Assembly (NCBI RefSeq): GCF_000337415.1
Contig: NZ_AOJD01000060.1
Span: 1-64,000 of the forward strand
DNA: 64,000 nucleotides
From: Halorubrum tebenquichense DSM 14210
GTDB lineage: Archaea > Halobacteriota > Halobacteria > Halobacteriales > Haloferacaceae
Direction: 5' to 3'
Both the position numbers and the translations under genes were made by a program. How positions within the stretch are numbered: position 1 is the stretch's first letter; each line of letters starts with the position of its first letter. This document shows, one piece after another, positions 45,446 to 54,461 of the stretch. The notes under the pieces were generated by a model. It made no database searches. It was not told where the DNA came from and worked only from the letters and a program-made list of their open reading frames with translations.

Positions 45446-46426
45446 ATGAGCGTACATCCGGGCTCGACGACGGTCTTCCAGATCCCCGATCGGGGGGTGA
45501 CGGCGGCGGGGTGCTCGAACGCATGGTGCGAGGTCGGCGCGGTCGCGACCCGGCCGGAGGTGGTCGCGGCGGTGGCGGTCGTCGGGGTCGTCGCGCTGCT
45601 CGCGTTCGCGTACGTCCGCGACGCCGAGGCGGCCTGCCGGGCGGAGCGGCGGCGCGTCCTCGACGAGCGCGACGCGTTCGAGACGTTCGCCGACCGGGTG
45701 GCCGAGATGGACACCGTGCCGGTCCCGTCCGACTCGTCCCCGTCCGGCGTCCCCGCCGGCGCGTTCGGCGGCATCGGCTCGGCGGGGAACGGGGTCTCGC
45801 CGGGCGGCGGCCCGAGCGGCGGCGACGTGACGCTCCGGCGGGTGCTGGCCGCGTACGACGACACCGTGCTGTCGCTGTCGCACTACCGGGACGAGTACGA
45901 CGAGACGGCGGCCGAGAGCCTGGCCGCGGAACTCGGCCCCGACACGGCGACCGCGCTGGCGACCGACGGGGGGTTATCGAGCGGGGCCAAGTCGGCGCTC
46001 GTCGACCGGAGCCGGCGCGCCGCGGACGCGCGCGACGGACTGGCGGGCGCGATAGACGAGGAGATAGCGGAGCTGGCGGACCGGGAGACGGCGCTGTCCG
46101 GTATCGACCGTCGCCGCCGGCGGCTGCTCGGTCACATGGAGGGCGTCCGCGACGGGCGCGAGACCGACGCGGCGATCGACGTCTGGAACCGGCTGGCGGT
46201 GTTGGAGCGCGAGTGCGACGAGCTCGCCGCCGACCGACAGCGCTCGCTCGACGACCCCCCGCTGACGCCCCGCCTCGACGACGACTCCGAGCGGACGTTC
46301 TACGGCTATCTCTACGGACCCACCGACGGGCCGCGCTATCCCGTGCTGGCGCAGGTGGCGGAGCTGGCGGACCGCGTCCGCGCGGACAGGGACAGCGTCG
46401 GGAGTCGAATCGCCGCCGACCGCTGA
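45446..46426 (+). CDS. Single-pass membrane protein with a coiled-coil-like domain (DUF7260-like)
   Basis: A 326-residue protein with one TM helix (VVAAVAVVGVVALLAFAYV, about residues 38-56) after a short outer segment. A cytoplasmic domain follows, with charged helices (RAERRRVLDERDAFETFADR), a Gly/Ser/Pro linker near residues 105-125, and a helical region DVTLRRVLAAYDDTVLSLSH with conserved YDETAAESLAAEL and ending YPVLAQVAELADRVRAD. I associate this layout with the haloarchaeal DUF7260 family. The ATG at 45446 follows TTAACA (TATA-like) at 45434. Function unknown; possibly a scaffold. Confidence 0.7.
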   Translation: MSVHPGSTTVFQIPDRGVTAAGCSNAWCEVGAVATRPEVVAAVAVVGVVALLAFAYVRDAEAACRAERRRVLDERDAFETFADRVAEMDTVPVPSDSSPSGVPAGAFGGIGSAGNGVSPGGGPSGGDVTLRRVLAAYDDTVLSLSHYRDEYDETAAESLAAELGPDTATALATDGGLSSGAKSALVDRSRRAADARDGLAGAIDEEIAELADRETALSGIDRRRRRLLGHMEGVRDGRETDAAIDVWNRLAVLERECDELAADRQRSLDDPPLTPRLDDDSERTFYGYLYGPTDGPRYPVLAQVAELADRVRADRDSVGSRIAADR

Positions 46427-46609
46427 CCGCAGAGGGCCACCGCCGCGCTCGACCGTGTATCGGACGCTTCGACGACGGCTCGGGACCGACCCGCAGACGG
46501 CGTAAATCCGACTCGGAGACCGCGAACAGTCGCTTCCGTGGAGCGGATGGTCGAGAGAAAACTCAAAACTACCGGGTCGTTTATGAGGGTAGGGCGGGAC
46601 TGGGGGGGT

Positions 46610-48691
46610 ATGAGTTGGCAGGAGGCGGAACGATCGTTCACCGACGCCGCGATCGCCCGGGAAACCCTCCCGCAGATGTTCGAGGGGAGCGCGGAGCGGC
46701 ACGCGGACCGGCTCGCGCAGCGGTACAAAGGGGGCATCCACGACCGGGCGCTCGTCGCCGCCGGGGTCGTCCCGGCGGCACCCGCGGGCGAGTACGCCGA
46801 CCTGACGTACGCCGAGATGCGCGGGATCGTCCGGAGCCTCGCCGCGGGGCTCCGCGAGGTGGGCGTCGACGGCGACACGCGGGTGGCGATGTACTCGAAG
46901 ACTCGCATGGAGTGGGCCCAGACGGACTTCGCCGCGCTGGCGGCCGGCGCGGCGGTGACGACCGTCTACGCCTCCTCGTCGCCGACACAGCTCCGATACC
47001 TGCTGGAGGACCCGGAGGCGACCGTCGTCGTCGCCGAGAACCGCGAGATGCTCGCGGACGTGCTCCGCGTCCGCGACGACCTCGGACACGATCTGGACGC
47101 GATCGTGACGATCGACGACGTCGACGCCGACGCCGTGGCGGCCGAAATCGATGCGGACGGATTGACCACCGACGACGTGTACACGCTGGGGGAGGTCCAC
47201 GAGCGCGGCGCGACGGCGTTCGACGAGGCGGCCTACGAGGGGTGGATCGACGCCCCCGACCCCGACGATCTCGCCAGCCTCATCTACACCTCCGGGACGA
47301 CCGGGAAGCCGAAGGGCGTCCGGCTCACGCACGCGAACTTCCGCGACAACGTCTCGCAGTGTTACCGCCGGTTCGCCGACAGGCCCGACCGGGACCCCGA
47401 GGTGCCCGGCATCTCCGCCGAGTCGACGACGCTCTCGTTCCTCCCGCTCGCGCACGTCTTCGAGCGGATGGCCGGCCACTACATGATGTTCGCCGCCGGC
47501 GCGACCGTCGCGTACGCGGAGAGCCCCGACACGCTCCGCGAGGACTTCGGACTGGTTCGACCGACGACGACGACCAGCGTTCCGCGCGTCTACGAGAAGC
47601 TGTACGACGCGATCCGCGAGCAGGCGAGCGAGTCGCCGGTCAAGGAGCGCATCTTCGAGTGGGCGGTCGGGGTCGGTCGCGCCCACCACGAGGCCGACGA
47701 CCCCGGTCCGATCCTCGACGCCAAGCGCGCGGTCGCCGACCGGCTCGTCTTCTCGTCGGTCCGGGAGGCGATCGGCGGCAACATCGACTTCTTCATCTCC
47801 GGGGGCGGGTCGCTGTCGGCCGAGCTCTGCGCGCTGTACCACGCGATGGACCTCCCGATCTTAGAGGGGTACGGCCTGACGGAGACCTCGCCGGTCATCA
47901 GCGTCAACCCGCCCGAGCGCCCGACGGTGGGGACCATCGGCCCGCCGGTCGTCGACGCAGAGATCGCGATCGACGACGCGGTCGTCGGCGAGGAGGTCGC
48001 GGACTTAGACGGCGACGTGGGCGAGCTGCTCGTCCGCGGCCCGCAGGTGACCGACGGCTACTGGAACCGGCCGGACGCGACCGAGGAGGCGTTCGTCGCC
48101 GCCGACGAACTCCCCGAGAGCGTCGTGACCGCCGGGACACCACCGGACGAGCGCGTCGGCGTCGAGGGGAACGCGCCCGACCCGTCGGACGCGGCGGCCG
48201 AGCCGTGGTTCCGCACCGGTGACATCGTCCAGCTTCGCCCGGACGGCTACGTCGCCTTCCGCGAGCGCGCGAAGCAGCTGCTCGTGCTCTCGACGGGGAA
48301 GAACGTCGCGCCGGGGCCGATCGAGGACCGGTTCGCGGCCAACGAGTTCGTCGAGCAGTGCGTCGTGCTCGGCGACGGCCGGAAGTTCGTCTCCGCGCTC
48401 ATCGTCCCGAACTTCGAGAAGGTCGCGGCGTGGGCCGACGCCGAGGGGATCGACCTGCCAGAGGCCCCCGCGGACATCTGCCGCGACGACCGGGTCCGCG
48501 AGCGGATTCAAGCGGAGGTCGACCGCGTGAACGAGGAGTTCGAGTCGTACGAGAGGATCAAGCAGTTCCGGCTCGTCGAAGAGGAGTTCACCGAGGCGAA
48601 CGACCTGCTCACGCCCACGATGAAGAAGAAGCGGCGGAACATCTTAGACCGGTTCGCCGACGAGGTGGAACTGATCTACGACGACGAGTAG
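46610..48691 (+). CDS. fadD: Long-chain fatty acid-CoA ligase (AMP-binding)
   Basis: A 693-residue ANL-superfamily enzyme that makes acyl-AMP then acyl-CoA. The ATP motif LIYTSGTTGKPKGVRLTHA lies near residues 225-243, A5 YGLTETSPVISVN near 418, WFRTGDIV near 530, and the long-chain ligase motif REQASESPVKERIFEWAVGV (a mobile insert) near 340. C-terminal KNVAPGPIEDRFAANEFVEQ and LTPTMKKKRRNILDRFADEV end it. The last lysines contact the phosphopantetheine. The ATG at 46610 follows TTTATGAG at 46581, a leaderless arrangement. Relative to bacterial FadD it has the longer cap domain typical of archaeal and eukaryotic long-chain forms. Confidence 0.92.
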   Translation: MSWQEAERSFTDAAIARETLPQMFEGSAERHADRLAQRYKGGIHDRALVAAGVVPAAPAGEYADLTYAEMRGIVRSLAAGLREVGVDGDTRVAMYSKTRMEWAQTDFAALAAGAAVTTVYASSSPTQLRYLLEDPEATVVVAENREMLADVLRVRDDLGHDLDAIVTIDDVDADAVAAEIDADGLTTDDVYTLGEVHERGATAFDEAAYEGWIDAPDPDDLASLIYTSGTTGKPKGVRLTHANFRDNVSQCYRRFADRPDRDPEVPGISAESTTLSFLPLAHVFERMAGHYMMFAAGATVAYAESPDTLREDFGLVRPTTTTSVPRVYEKLYDAIREQASESPVKERIFEWAVGVGRAHHEADDPGPILDAKRAVADRLVFSSVREAIGGNIDFFISGGGSLSAELCALYHAMDLPILEGYGLTETSPVISVNPPERPTVGTIGPPVVDAEIAIDDAVVGEEVADLDGDVGELLVRGPQVTDGYWNRPDATEEAFVAADELPESVVTAGTPPDERVGVEGNAPDPSDAAAEPWFRTGDIVQLRPDGYVAFRERAKQLLVLSTGKNVAPGPIEDRFAANEFVEQCVVLGDGRKFVSALIVPNFEKVAAWADAEGIDLPEAPADICRDDRVRERIQAEVDRVNEEFESYERIKQFRLVEEEFTEANDLLTPTMKKKRRNILDRFADEVELIYDDE

Positions 48692-48751
48692 ACCGGTCCG
48701 CACCTGTCAGAACTAGAAACGGATATCAGTCTCCGGCGGGTAGTATCGTCG

Positions 48752-49915
48752 ATGGTCCGGCGTGTCCCGCCCCGATACGGCTTCGCTGCTCTCGGCGGAT
48801 GCTGTTTCGGCGTCGGCGCGCGCCACCTCGCCTTCGGGAGCCGAAACGTGGGGACCGCGCTCGAGTTCGGGCTGATATTCGCCCTCTCGGCCGTCGTCTT
48901 CTACACCGTCCACGACCTCCCGCGCTGGGAGATCTCCCGTTCGGGGCAGTGGCGAGCGGTCCGGATCGGCGTCTACACCGCGCTCGGGTTCGCCGCGCTC
49001 GCCGGCGTCGTCTGGCTCATCTGGCTGCTCGGCCACCACGCGTTCAAGCTCTCCTTCCTGCTCTCGTTCGCCGTCAGCCTCGGCGCGGCGGTCGGATCGC
49101 GGGCGGGGCTGTACGTGGTGAAGGCGGACGAACGGCTCACCGAGGCGCAGGACCTGACGACGCTCCTGTCGATCAACGACCGGGTGCTACGCCACAACAT
49201 CCGAAACGAGCTGGCGGTGGCGCTCGGCCACCTCGAAGGGATCGAGGACGCGGCGGACGGGGAGACGATCGGGGAACAGGCGCGGATCGCCCGGACCCAC
49301 CTTGAGGAGCTCGTCGAGACGAGCGAGCGAACGCGGCGCATCGCCGCGATCTGGCGGACGGAAACCCTCCAGTCGATCGACCTCGTCGCCGTCGTCGAGG
49401 CGCGGATCGCCCGGGTGACCGCGGAGTCGCCCGGAGTCGCGATTCACACGGAGCTCCCTGACAGCTGTGTCGTCCGAACCCATCCGTCGCTCCCGCTCGC
49501 GGTCGAGGAGGCGCTCCGGAACGCGATCGAACACAACGACGACGACGTGGCGATCACGGTGCGGGTGCGGCGGGACGGGGACGCGACGGACCTCGTCATC
49601 GAGGACACGGGCCGAGGCATCCCGCGGATCGAGCGACAGACGCTCCGCAACGCCGAGGAGACCCCGCTCGAACACACCGAGGGGCTCGGGCTGTGGCTGA
49701 TATACTGGACCGTGGCCCGGGCGGGGGGAACGGTGGAGTTCGCCGAGAACGACCCGCGGGGCACCGTCGTCCGGATCCGGCTCCCCGACGACCCGGAAGC
49801 GACCCGGTCGGTCGGGGAGAGCTCGGGACGTTCCGGGTCGGGTGGATGGCGGTCGACGCGGCCGGGGTCGAGAGACTCGAAGTCGAGCGGGTCGAACGCG
49901 ACGGACCCGAAGTGA
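48752..49915 (+). CDS. Membrane sensor histidine kinase
   Basis: A 387-residue kinase. Residues 1-130 contain about four TM helices (GTALEFGLIFALSAVVFYTV, ALGFAALAGVVWLIWLLG), then the phosphorylation box VLRHNIRNELAVALGHLEGI with His near residue 149, and the ATPase domain with N-box EALRNAIEHNDDDVAITV near 255, IEDTGRGIPRIE (G1) near 290 and GLGLWLIYWTV (G2) near 315. The H-box is of the archaeal RHNxxN type. The last about 35 residues (Ser/Gly/Arg-rich) are unlike haloarchaeal sequence and may be read-through noise. No response regulator is adjacent. Confidence 0.88.
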   Translation: MVRRVPPRYGFAALGGCCFGVGARHLAFGSRNVGTALEFGLIFALSAVVFYTVHDLPRWEISRSGQWRAVRIGVYTALGFAALAGVVWLIWLLGHHAFKLSFLLSFAVSLGAAVGSRAGLYVVKADERLTEAQDLTTLLSINDRVLRHNIRNELAVALGHLEGIEDAADGETIGEQARIARTHLEELVETSERTRRIAAIWRTETLQSIDLVAVVEARIARVTAESPGVAIHTELPDSCVVRTHPSLPLAVEEALRNAIEHNDDDVAITVRVRRDGDATDLVIEDTGRGIPRIERQTLRNAEETPLEHTEGLGLWLIYWTVARAGGTVEFAENDPRGTVVRIRLPDDPEATRSVGESSGRSGSGGWRSTRPGSRDSKSSGSNATDPK

Positions 49916-49964
49916 GTCCGGCCGGCCCGGCGAGAGAGGCGGTCGGCCGGTCGTCGGCGAGCCG

Positions 49965-51317
49965 CTACGCCGAGGAAGCGGTCGACTCCGGGCCGTCGTC
50001 GCGGTCGACCGAGTCGCCGTCGAGCGCGTCGCGTTCCGCCGCGTCGAGGTCGGCCGCCTCGTCCGTCGCGACCGGATCGCCGAACGCGTACACGGTGTTG
50101 TGGCCGGTGACCTCGACGGTGAGGAAGTCCCCGACCTCGACGCCGCGGTCGGTCGCGTTCTGGACGATGATCTGCCGGTAAGCGGAGTCGCGGCACTTCA
50201 CGGAGTCGCCGGTCCCCTCCTCGACGACGAGCACCTCGAACGTCTCGCCGACCATCGACTCGTACGCCTCGCCGACGACCTCCATCTTCAGTTCGGACAT
50301 CGCCTTCGAGCGCTCCTTCTTCACGGTCCCGCCGAGCCCCTTCATCTCGGCGGCGTCGGTGCCGGGGCGCTTCGAGAAGCGCGTGACGTTGATCTTCTCC
50401 GGCCGGACCTCGGCGAGCAGGTCCATCGACAGCTCGTGGTCCTCGTCGTCCTCGGTCGGGAAGCCGACGATGAAGTCGGTCGAGAGCGTCCAGTGGTCGA
50501 GCCGGTCGTCGAACGTCTCGACGACCTCGCGGAACTTCTCGACGCGGTGCTGGCGACGCATATCTTCGAGCACGTCGTCGGAGCCGGACTGGACCGGCGC
50601 GTGGATGAAGTCGTACAGCTCCTCGTTGTCCGCGAACACGTCGGCCAGTTCGTCGTGGATCCCGTGGATGCCGCCGGGGTTCGCCATCCCGAGCCGGACG
50701 CGGAAGTCGCCGTCGATGTCGCAGATCCGGTCGAGCAGTTCGGGGAGCTTCCGATCCCCGTTGTCCCAGCCGTAGACGCCGGTGTCCTGTCCCGTGACGC
50801 GGAGCTCCTTCGCGCCGGCGTGGACCAACGCGCGGGCCTTCTCGACGTTCTCCTCGATCGACGGGGAGTCGACGCGGCCGGTGGCAAACTTGGTGATACA
50901 GTACGAGCAGTTGCTCATACAGCCGCGCGCGATGGGGAGGATGCCGACGACGCCGTCCAAGACCGGCTCGGCGTCGGGCGTGACCGTCGGGCACTCGCCG
51001 TTGAGCACGTACGAGGGGACCTCGTCCCAGTGGAGGATCTCGGCGTCGACGTCCGCCTCCGCGAACTGCTCGCCCTGCGCGAGCGCCATACAGCCGGTGA
51101 CGACGAGCTCTGCGGTGATGTCCGACAGCTCCTCGGCGCGGCGGAGCATGTTGCGCTCGGTCTTTTCGACGACAGTACAGGTGTTGAGGATGGCGACGTC
51201 CGCGTCTTCGGGGCCGTCGGCCGGGCGGTGCCCCCCGTCGCGGAGGGCGCGCTCGATCTCCCGGCTCTCTCCCCGGTTGGAGCTACAGCCGTACGTCTCG
51301 ATGTGGTACGTCGCCAT
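49965..51317 (-). CDS. tRNA threonylcarbamoyladenosine methylthiotransferase (MtaB/CDKAL1 type)
   Basis: A 450-residue radical-SAM enzyme that adds a methylthio group to t6A37 of ANN-decoding tRNAs. The N-terminal UPF0004 domain starts MATYHIETYGCSSNRGES and contains NTCTVVEKTERNMLRR and VVTGCMALAQGEQFAE (three Cys for the auxiliary cluster). The radical-SAM triad is GCMSNCSYC near residue 145-153. Later GMANPGGIHG and FIHAPVQSGSDDVLEDMRR precede a TRAM domain (GETFEVLVVEEGTGD) near 370-430 that binds RNA. The e-MtaB (archaeal/eukaryotic) subgroup is inferred. The C-terminus is an acidic tail. It is convergent with the kinase at 48752. Confidence 0.92.
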   Translation of the reverse strand: MATYHIETYGCSSNRGESREIERALRDGGHRPADGPEDADVAILNTCTVVEKTERNMLRRAEELSDITAELVVTGCMALAQGEQFAEADVDAEILHWDEVPSYVLNGECPTVTPDAEPVLDGVVGILPIARGCMSNCSYCITKFATGRVDSPSIEENVEKARALVHAGAKELRVTGQDTGVYGWDNGDRKLPELLDRICDIDGDFRVRLGMANPGGIHGIHDELADVFADNEELYDFIHAPVQSGSDDVLEDMRRQHRVEKFREVVETFDDRLDHWTLSTDFIVGFPTEDDEDHELSMDLLAEVRPEKINVTRFSKRPGTDAAEMKGLGGTVKKERSKAMSELKMEVVGEAYESMVGETFEVLVVEEGTGDSVKCRDSAYRQIIVQNATDRGVEVGDFLTVEVTGHNTVYAFGDPVATDEAADLDAAERDALDGDSVDRDDGPESTASSA

Positions 51318-51409
51318 CTGAGTGTGTAGGGTATCGGTCCCGTGGGCAAAAGCGCGACGGATCGGGGCGTCGGACGGTCGGGGTCGGAGCGGTTCGAGCC
51401 CGGTCCGAC

Positions 51410-51718
51410 TCAGTCCTCGGCGACCGCGGCGGTCGGCGCGTCGGCCTCGGCGGCCGCCTCCGGCTCGTCGACGGGGTCGCGCTCCGCGGGCGGGACCGCC
51501 TGATAGACGGAGCGGCGGGCGTCTCGGGGGCACAGCCCCTCCTCGACGAGCCCGACCTCGGTGAGCTTCTCGACCGCGAACCGGACGGTTCGCGTCGAGA
51601 GACGGGTCTCCTCGGCGAGGCCGGTCTGGTCGAACCGGCCCTCGGCGTCGAGCACGTAGTAGACCAGCTTGGCGCTCGGCGGGAGCGGTTCGAGCAGCTC
51701 GCGGGTTCCTTCGTCCAT
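51410..51718 (-). CDS. Winged-helix transcriptional regulator
   Basis: A 102-residue DNA-binding protein. The wHTH occupies residues 10-75: SAKLVYYVLDAEGRFDQTGL is helix 1-2, AEETRLSTRTVRFAVEKLTE the turn and recognition helix, and VGLVEEGLCPRDARRSVYQA the wing. The final about 25 residues are Ala/Glu/Asp-rich. It is MarR/ArsR-like in layout and could bind DNA as a dimer. It reads in the same direction as the methylthiotransferase, 92 nt upstream of it, with its own start at 51718. Target unknown. Confidence 0.85.
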   Translation of the reverse strand: MDEGTRELLEPLPPSAKLVYYVLDAEGRFDQTGLAEETRLSTRTVRFAVEKLTEVGLVEEGLCPRDARRSVYQAVPPAERDPVDEPEAAAEADAPTAAVAED

Positions 51719-51798
51719 ACATCACGTAAACGGGCGAATCGCGCATAACCGTGGCCCGTCTGTGCGCCGGCCGCGCACGCAACCCCCGTTTTTATGTA

Positions 51799-54360
51799 TC
51801 ACCGATCGGTCCGGAACTCGAAGCGAGCGCCGTCGTCGTCCTCGATCGACAGCTCCCAGCCGTGCGCGGCCGCGATCTCGCGGACGATCGCGAGACCGAA
51901 GCCCGTTCCGGCCGCCGTGCTCGACCGCCCGTAGTCCGTCGCCTCGTCCGGGTCGATGTCGAAGCCGGAGCCGTCGTCCGCGACGTAGAACCCGTCCGAG
52001 AGCGGTCCGACGGAGACGGTGAGGTCGTCGTCGGTCTCCGACCGGCCGTCAGCGGAGCCGTGCTCGACGCTATCGCCGGCCTCCGGCCGGCTGTCAGTGG
52101 AGCCATGCTCCACGCTATTCGCGAACAGGTTCTCCAGGAGCGTCCGGAGCCGTTCCGGGTCCGCGTCGACCGCGGCCGACGCGTCGGCGACGTCGAGGGT
52201 CGCGTTCGCGGTGTCAACGGTGCTCCACGCGCGCTCGGCCGTCTCGGCGAGGGGGACGGGCTCGATCTGATCGACCGTCCGGCCCTGTCGGGCCAGCGCG
52301 AGGAGGTCGGAGATCAGCTGTGACATCCGGTCGTGAGCGTCCTCGAGCCGGTCGAGCTCGGCGAGGACGGCTTCGTCGTCGGTCAGCGACCGCGCCATGT
52401 CCGCCCGACCGCTGGCGACGTTGAGCGGACTCCGCAGGTCGTGCGAGACCAGCCCGGCGAACTTCTCCAACCGGTCGATCTCCCGCTGGAGCGCGGCGTC
52501 GCGGTCGCGGAGCTGCTCGGTCCGCTCGGCGTGGTCGAGCGCGACCGTGACGTTCGCCGCGAGGACGCGAGCCAACTGGAGGTCGGTCTCGTCGAAGGCG
52601 TCCGGCTCGCGCGAGCCGAGCGGCATCACGCCGTGATCGCCGAGCGGAACGACGAGGAGGCTCCGGATGTCGCCGTACCCGACCGCGGTGTCGACCGCGT
52701 TGATGTCGTCGACGACGACCGGCTGGCCGGTCTCGAACGCCTCCCAGACGCGGCCGTCTCCGGGGCCGAACGGGGGTCGGTCGCCGAAGGCCGCGGTCGC
52801 CTCGTCGCTTATCGCCGTCGGCCGGAGGACGTCCGCCTCGGAGTCGTACAGCCGGACGCCGCTGTTCGGGAACTCGAGGATGTCGATCGCCGCGCGGGTG
52901 GCCAGTTCGGCGATCTCCTCGCGGCTCTCACCGCCGAACATCTCGCGGGTCGTCGCGTGGAGCTTCCTGAGGGTGCGCTCGACCCGCTTCTGTTCGCCGA
53001 TGTCGGCGTACACGCAGTATATGACGTTTTCGTGCGTCTGTTCGACCGGGATGACGTGGAGGATGAAGTCCCGAAGGCCGTCAGGCGTCCGACGGCGCAC
53101 TTCGAGCCGCGACGGTCCGTCGCGGTCGAGGGCCGCCTCGGGGTCGGGCCGGTCGGCACCGCCCGGGATGAGGGCGTCTCGCGTCTCCTCGTACCCGTGT
53201 TCCGCCGAGTAGCCGAACGTCTCCTCGAACGCCTCGTTCGCGGCGTCGAGGCGACGCTCCCCATCGCCGAGCGCGACGGTGCGCACCGCCGGGAGCGGGA
53301 GGTCGTCGAAGAGCGCGGCGAGGCGGTCCCGCTCGCGCCTGAGCGCGCCCTCCGTCTCGATCTGCTCGATCCGGTCGGCCGCGTGGGTCACCAGCAGCTC
53401 CGCGAACTCGACGTCGCGCGCGTCGAACGCGGCGTACCCGTCCGAGACGGCCTGTAACACGCCGTGTGAGCCGATCGGGACGCTGATGGCCGACCGGATG
53501 TCGTCCGCGACCGGGTCCGCCACCTCCGCCCCCTTCCGCCGGTCGGCTTCCGGCGGATCGCGGCCGGGAGACGCCGGGTCCTCCAGCTCGTCCGGGTCCG
53601 CGGGGTCGACGCTGAGGTTGTCGACCACCATGGTCTCCTCCTCGGCGACGGTGGTTCCGACGACCCCCTCCCCGACGTCGAAGGTCCGGATCTCGTCTTC
53701 GGTGACACTCTCGGAGAGCGCCGTCGGAACGACCCGGTCGCCGCGGCGGCGGGCGGCGACGCAGCGGTCGAACTCGAGGATGTCCTCGGCCGCGTCGACG
53801 GTGCGGTCGAACACCGTCGCCACGTCCGTGACCGACGCCAGCCCCGTCGCGAACTCGTGGATGGCGGTGACCTTCGCGTTCACCTCGCGGAGGTCGCGCT
53901 CCGCCTTCCGGCGTCCGAGGGCGTTCGCGACGCTGTTCGCGAGCATCTCGTAGCGGTCCCGGCCGGCCCCCTTCTGGAGGTAGTCGGTGACGCCCGCGGA
54001 GATGGCCTCGCTCGCTATCTCCTCGCTCCCCTTCCCGGTGAACAGCACGAAGGGGAGTCCGGGGTCGATCGAGCGAACCGCTTCGAGGAATTCGAGCCCG
54101 TTAGACCCCGGCATGTCGAAGTCGCTGACGACGCAGTCGACGTCCTGCCCCCGGACCACGGAGAGCGCCTCGTCCGGCGACAGCCGGGTGACGGTCTCGA
54201 TGTCGTCGACGAGCCGTTCGACGTGCGTCGCGGCGAGGTCGGCGGCACCCGGTTCGTCGTCGACGAAGAGGACGCGCCGAGGCCCGTCGTCGCTCGCTCC
54301 CGACGCGTCGGACGCGACCGAGTCAGTCCCTTCAGACGAGTCGTCGGGGCGGGCGTTCAT
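51799..54360 (-). CDS. Hybrid receiver-GAF-PAS-GAF histidine kinase
   Basis: An 853-residue multidomain signalling protein. After an acidic lead, the receiver domain has RRVLFVDDEPGAADLAATHV and the phospho-acceptor Asp in DCVVSDFDMPGSNGLEFLEA (about residues 28-145). GAF domains are near 175-330 and 505-645 (RSAISVPIGSHGVLQAVSDG, RSLLVVPLGDHGVMPLGSRE), with a PAS domain near 350-470 between them. The HisKA phosphorylation site is FAGLVSHDLRSPLNVASGRA near 665; the ATPase N-box NLFANSVEHGS, DDGSGFDI and GTGFGLAIV follow. A 45-bp in-frame tandem duplication lies in the N-box region (52030-52119). The ATG at 54360 is preferred over the open upstream frame. Confidence 0.9.
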   Translation of the reverse strand: MNARPDDSSEGTDSVASDASGASDDGPRRVLFVDDEPGAADLAATHVERLVDDIETVTRLSPDEALSVVRGQDVDCVVSDFDMPGSNGLEFLEAVRSIDPGLPFVLFTGKGSEEIASEAISAGVTDYLQKGAGRDRYEMLANSVANALGRRKAERDLREVNAKVTAIHEFATGLASVTDVATVFDRTVDAAEDILEFDRCVAARRRGDRVVPTALSESVTEDEIRTFDVGEGVVGTTVAEEETMVVDNLSVDPADPDELEDPASPGRDPPEADRRKGAEVADPVADDIRSAISVPIGSHGVLQAVSDGYAAFDARDVEFAELLVTHAADRIEQIETEGALRRERDRLAALFDDLPLPAVRTVALGDGERRLDAANEAFEETFGYSAEHGYEETRDALIPGGADRPDPEAALDRDGPSRLEVRRRTPDGLRDFILHVIPVEQTHENVIYCVYADIGEQKRVERTLRKLHATTREMFGGESREEIAELATRAAIDILEFPNSGVRLYDSEADVLRPTAISDEATAAFGDRPPFGPGDGRVWEAFETGQPVVVDDINAVDTAVGYGDIRSLLVVPLGDHGVMPLGSREPDAFDETDLQLARVLAANVTVALDHAERTEQLRDRDAALQREIDRLEKFAGLVSHDLRSPLNVASGRADMARSLTDDEAVLAELDRLEDAHDRMSQLISDLLALARQGRTVDQIEPVPLAETAERAWSTVDTANATLDVADASAAVDADPERLRTLLENLFANSVEHGSTDSRPEAGDSVEHGSADGRSETDDDLTVSVGPLSDGFYVADDGSGFDIDPDEATDYGRSSTAAGTGFGLAIVREIAAAHGWELSIEDDDGARFEFRTDR
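52030..52119. repeat. 45-bp tandem duplication in the kinase ATP-binding domain
   Basis: Units 52030-52074 and 52075-52119 match at most positions (shared GCTATC/GCTATT ends and CAGCGGAGCC/CAGTGGAGCC cores) and encode SVEHGSTDSRPEAGD / SVEHGSADGRSETDD. The duplication stays in frame. Confidence 0.8.
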
Positions 54361-54461
54361 GTCCGTGTATTGCCCTACCGGTAGGTTTAGCTTTCGCTCC
54401 GAGTCCCGGAACTGAAAAACGGACCGGGAGCCGCGCGGTCGGAGCGGCGGTCCGGGACCGT

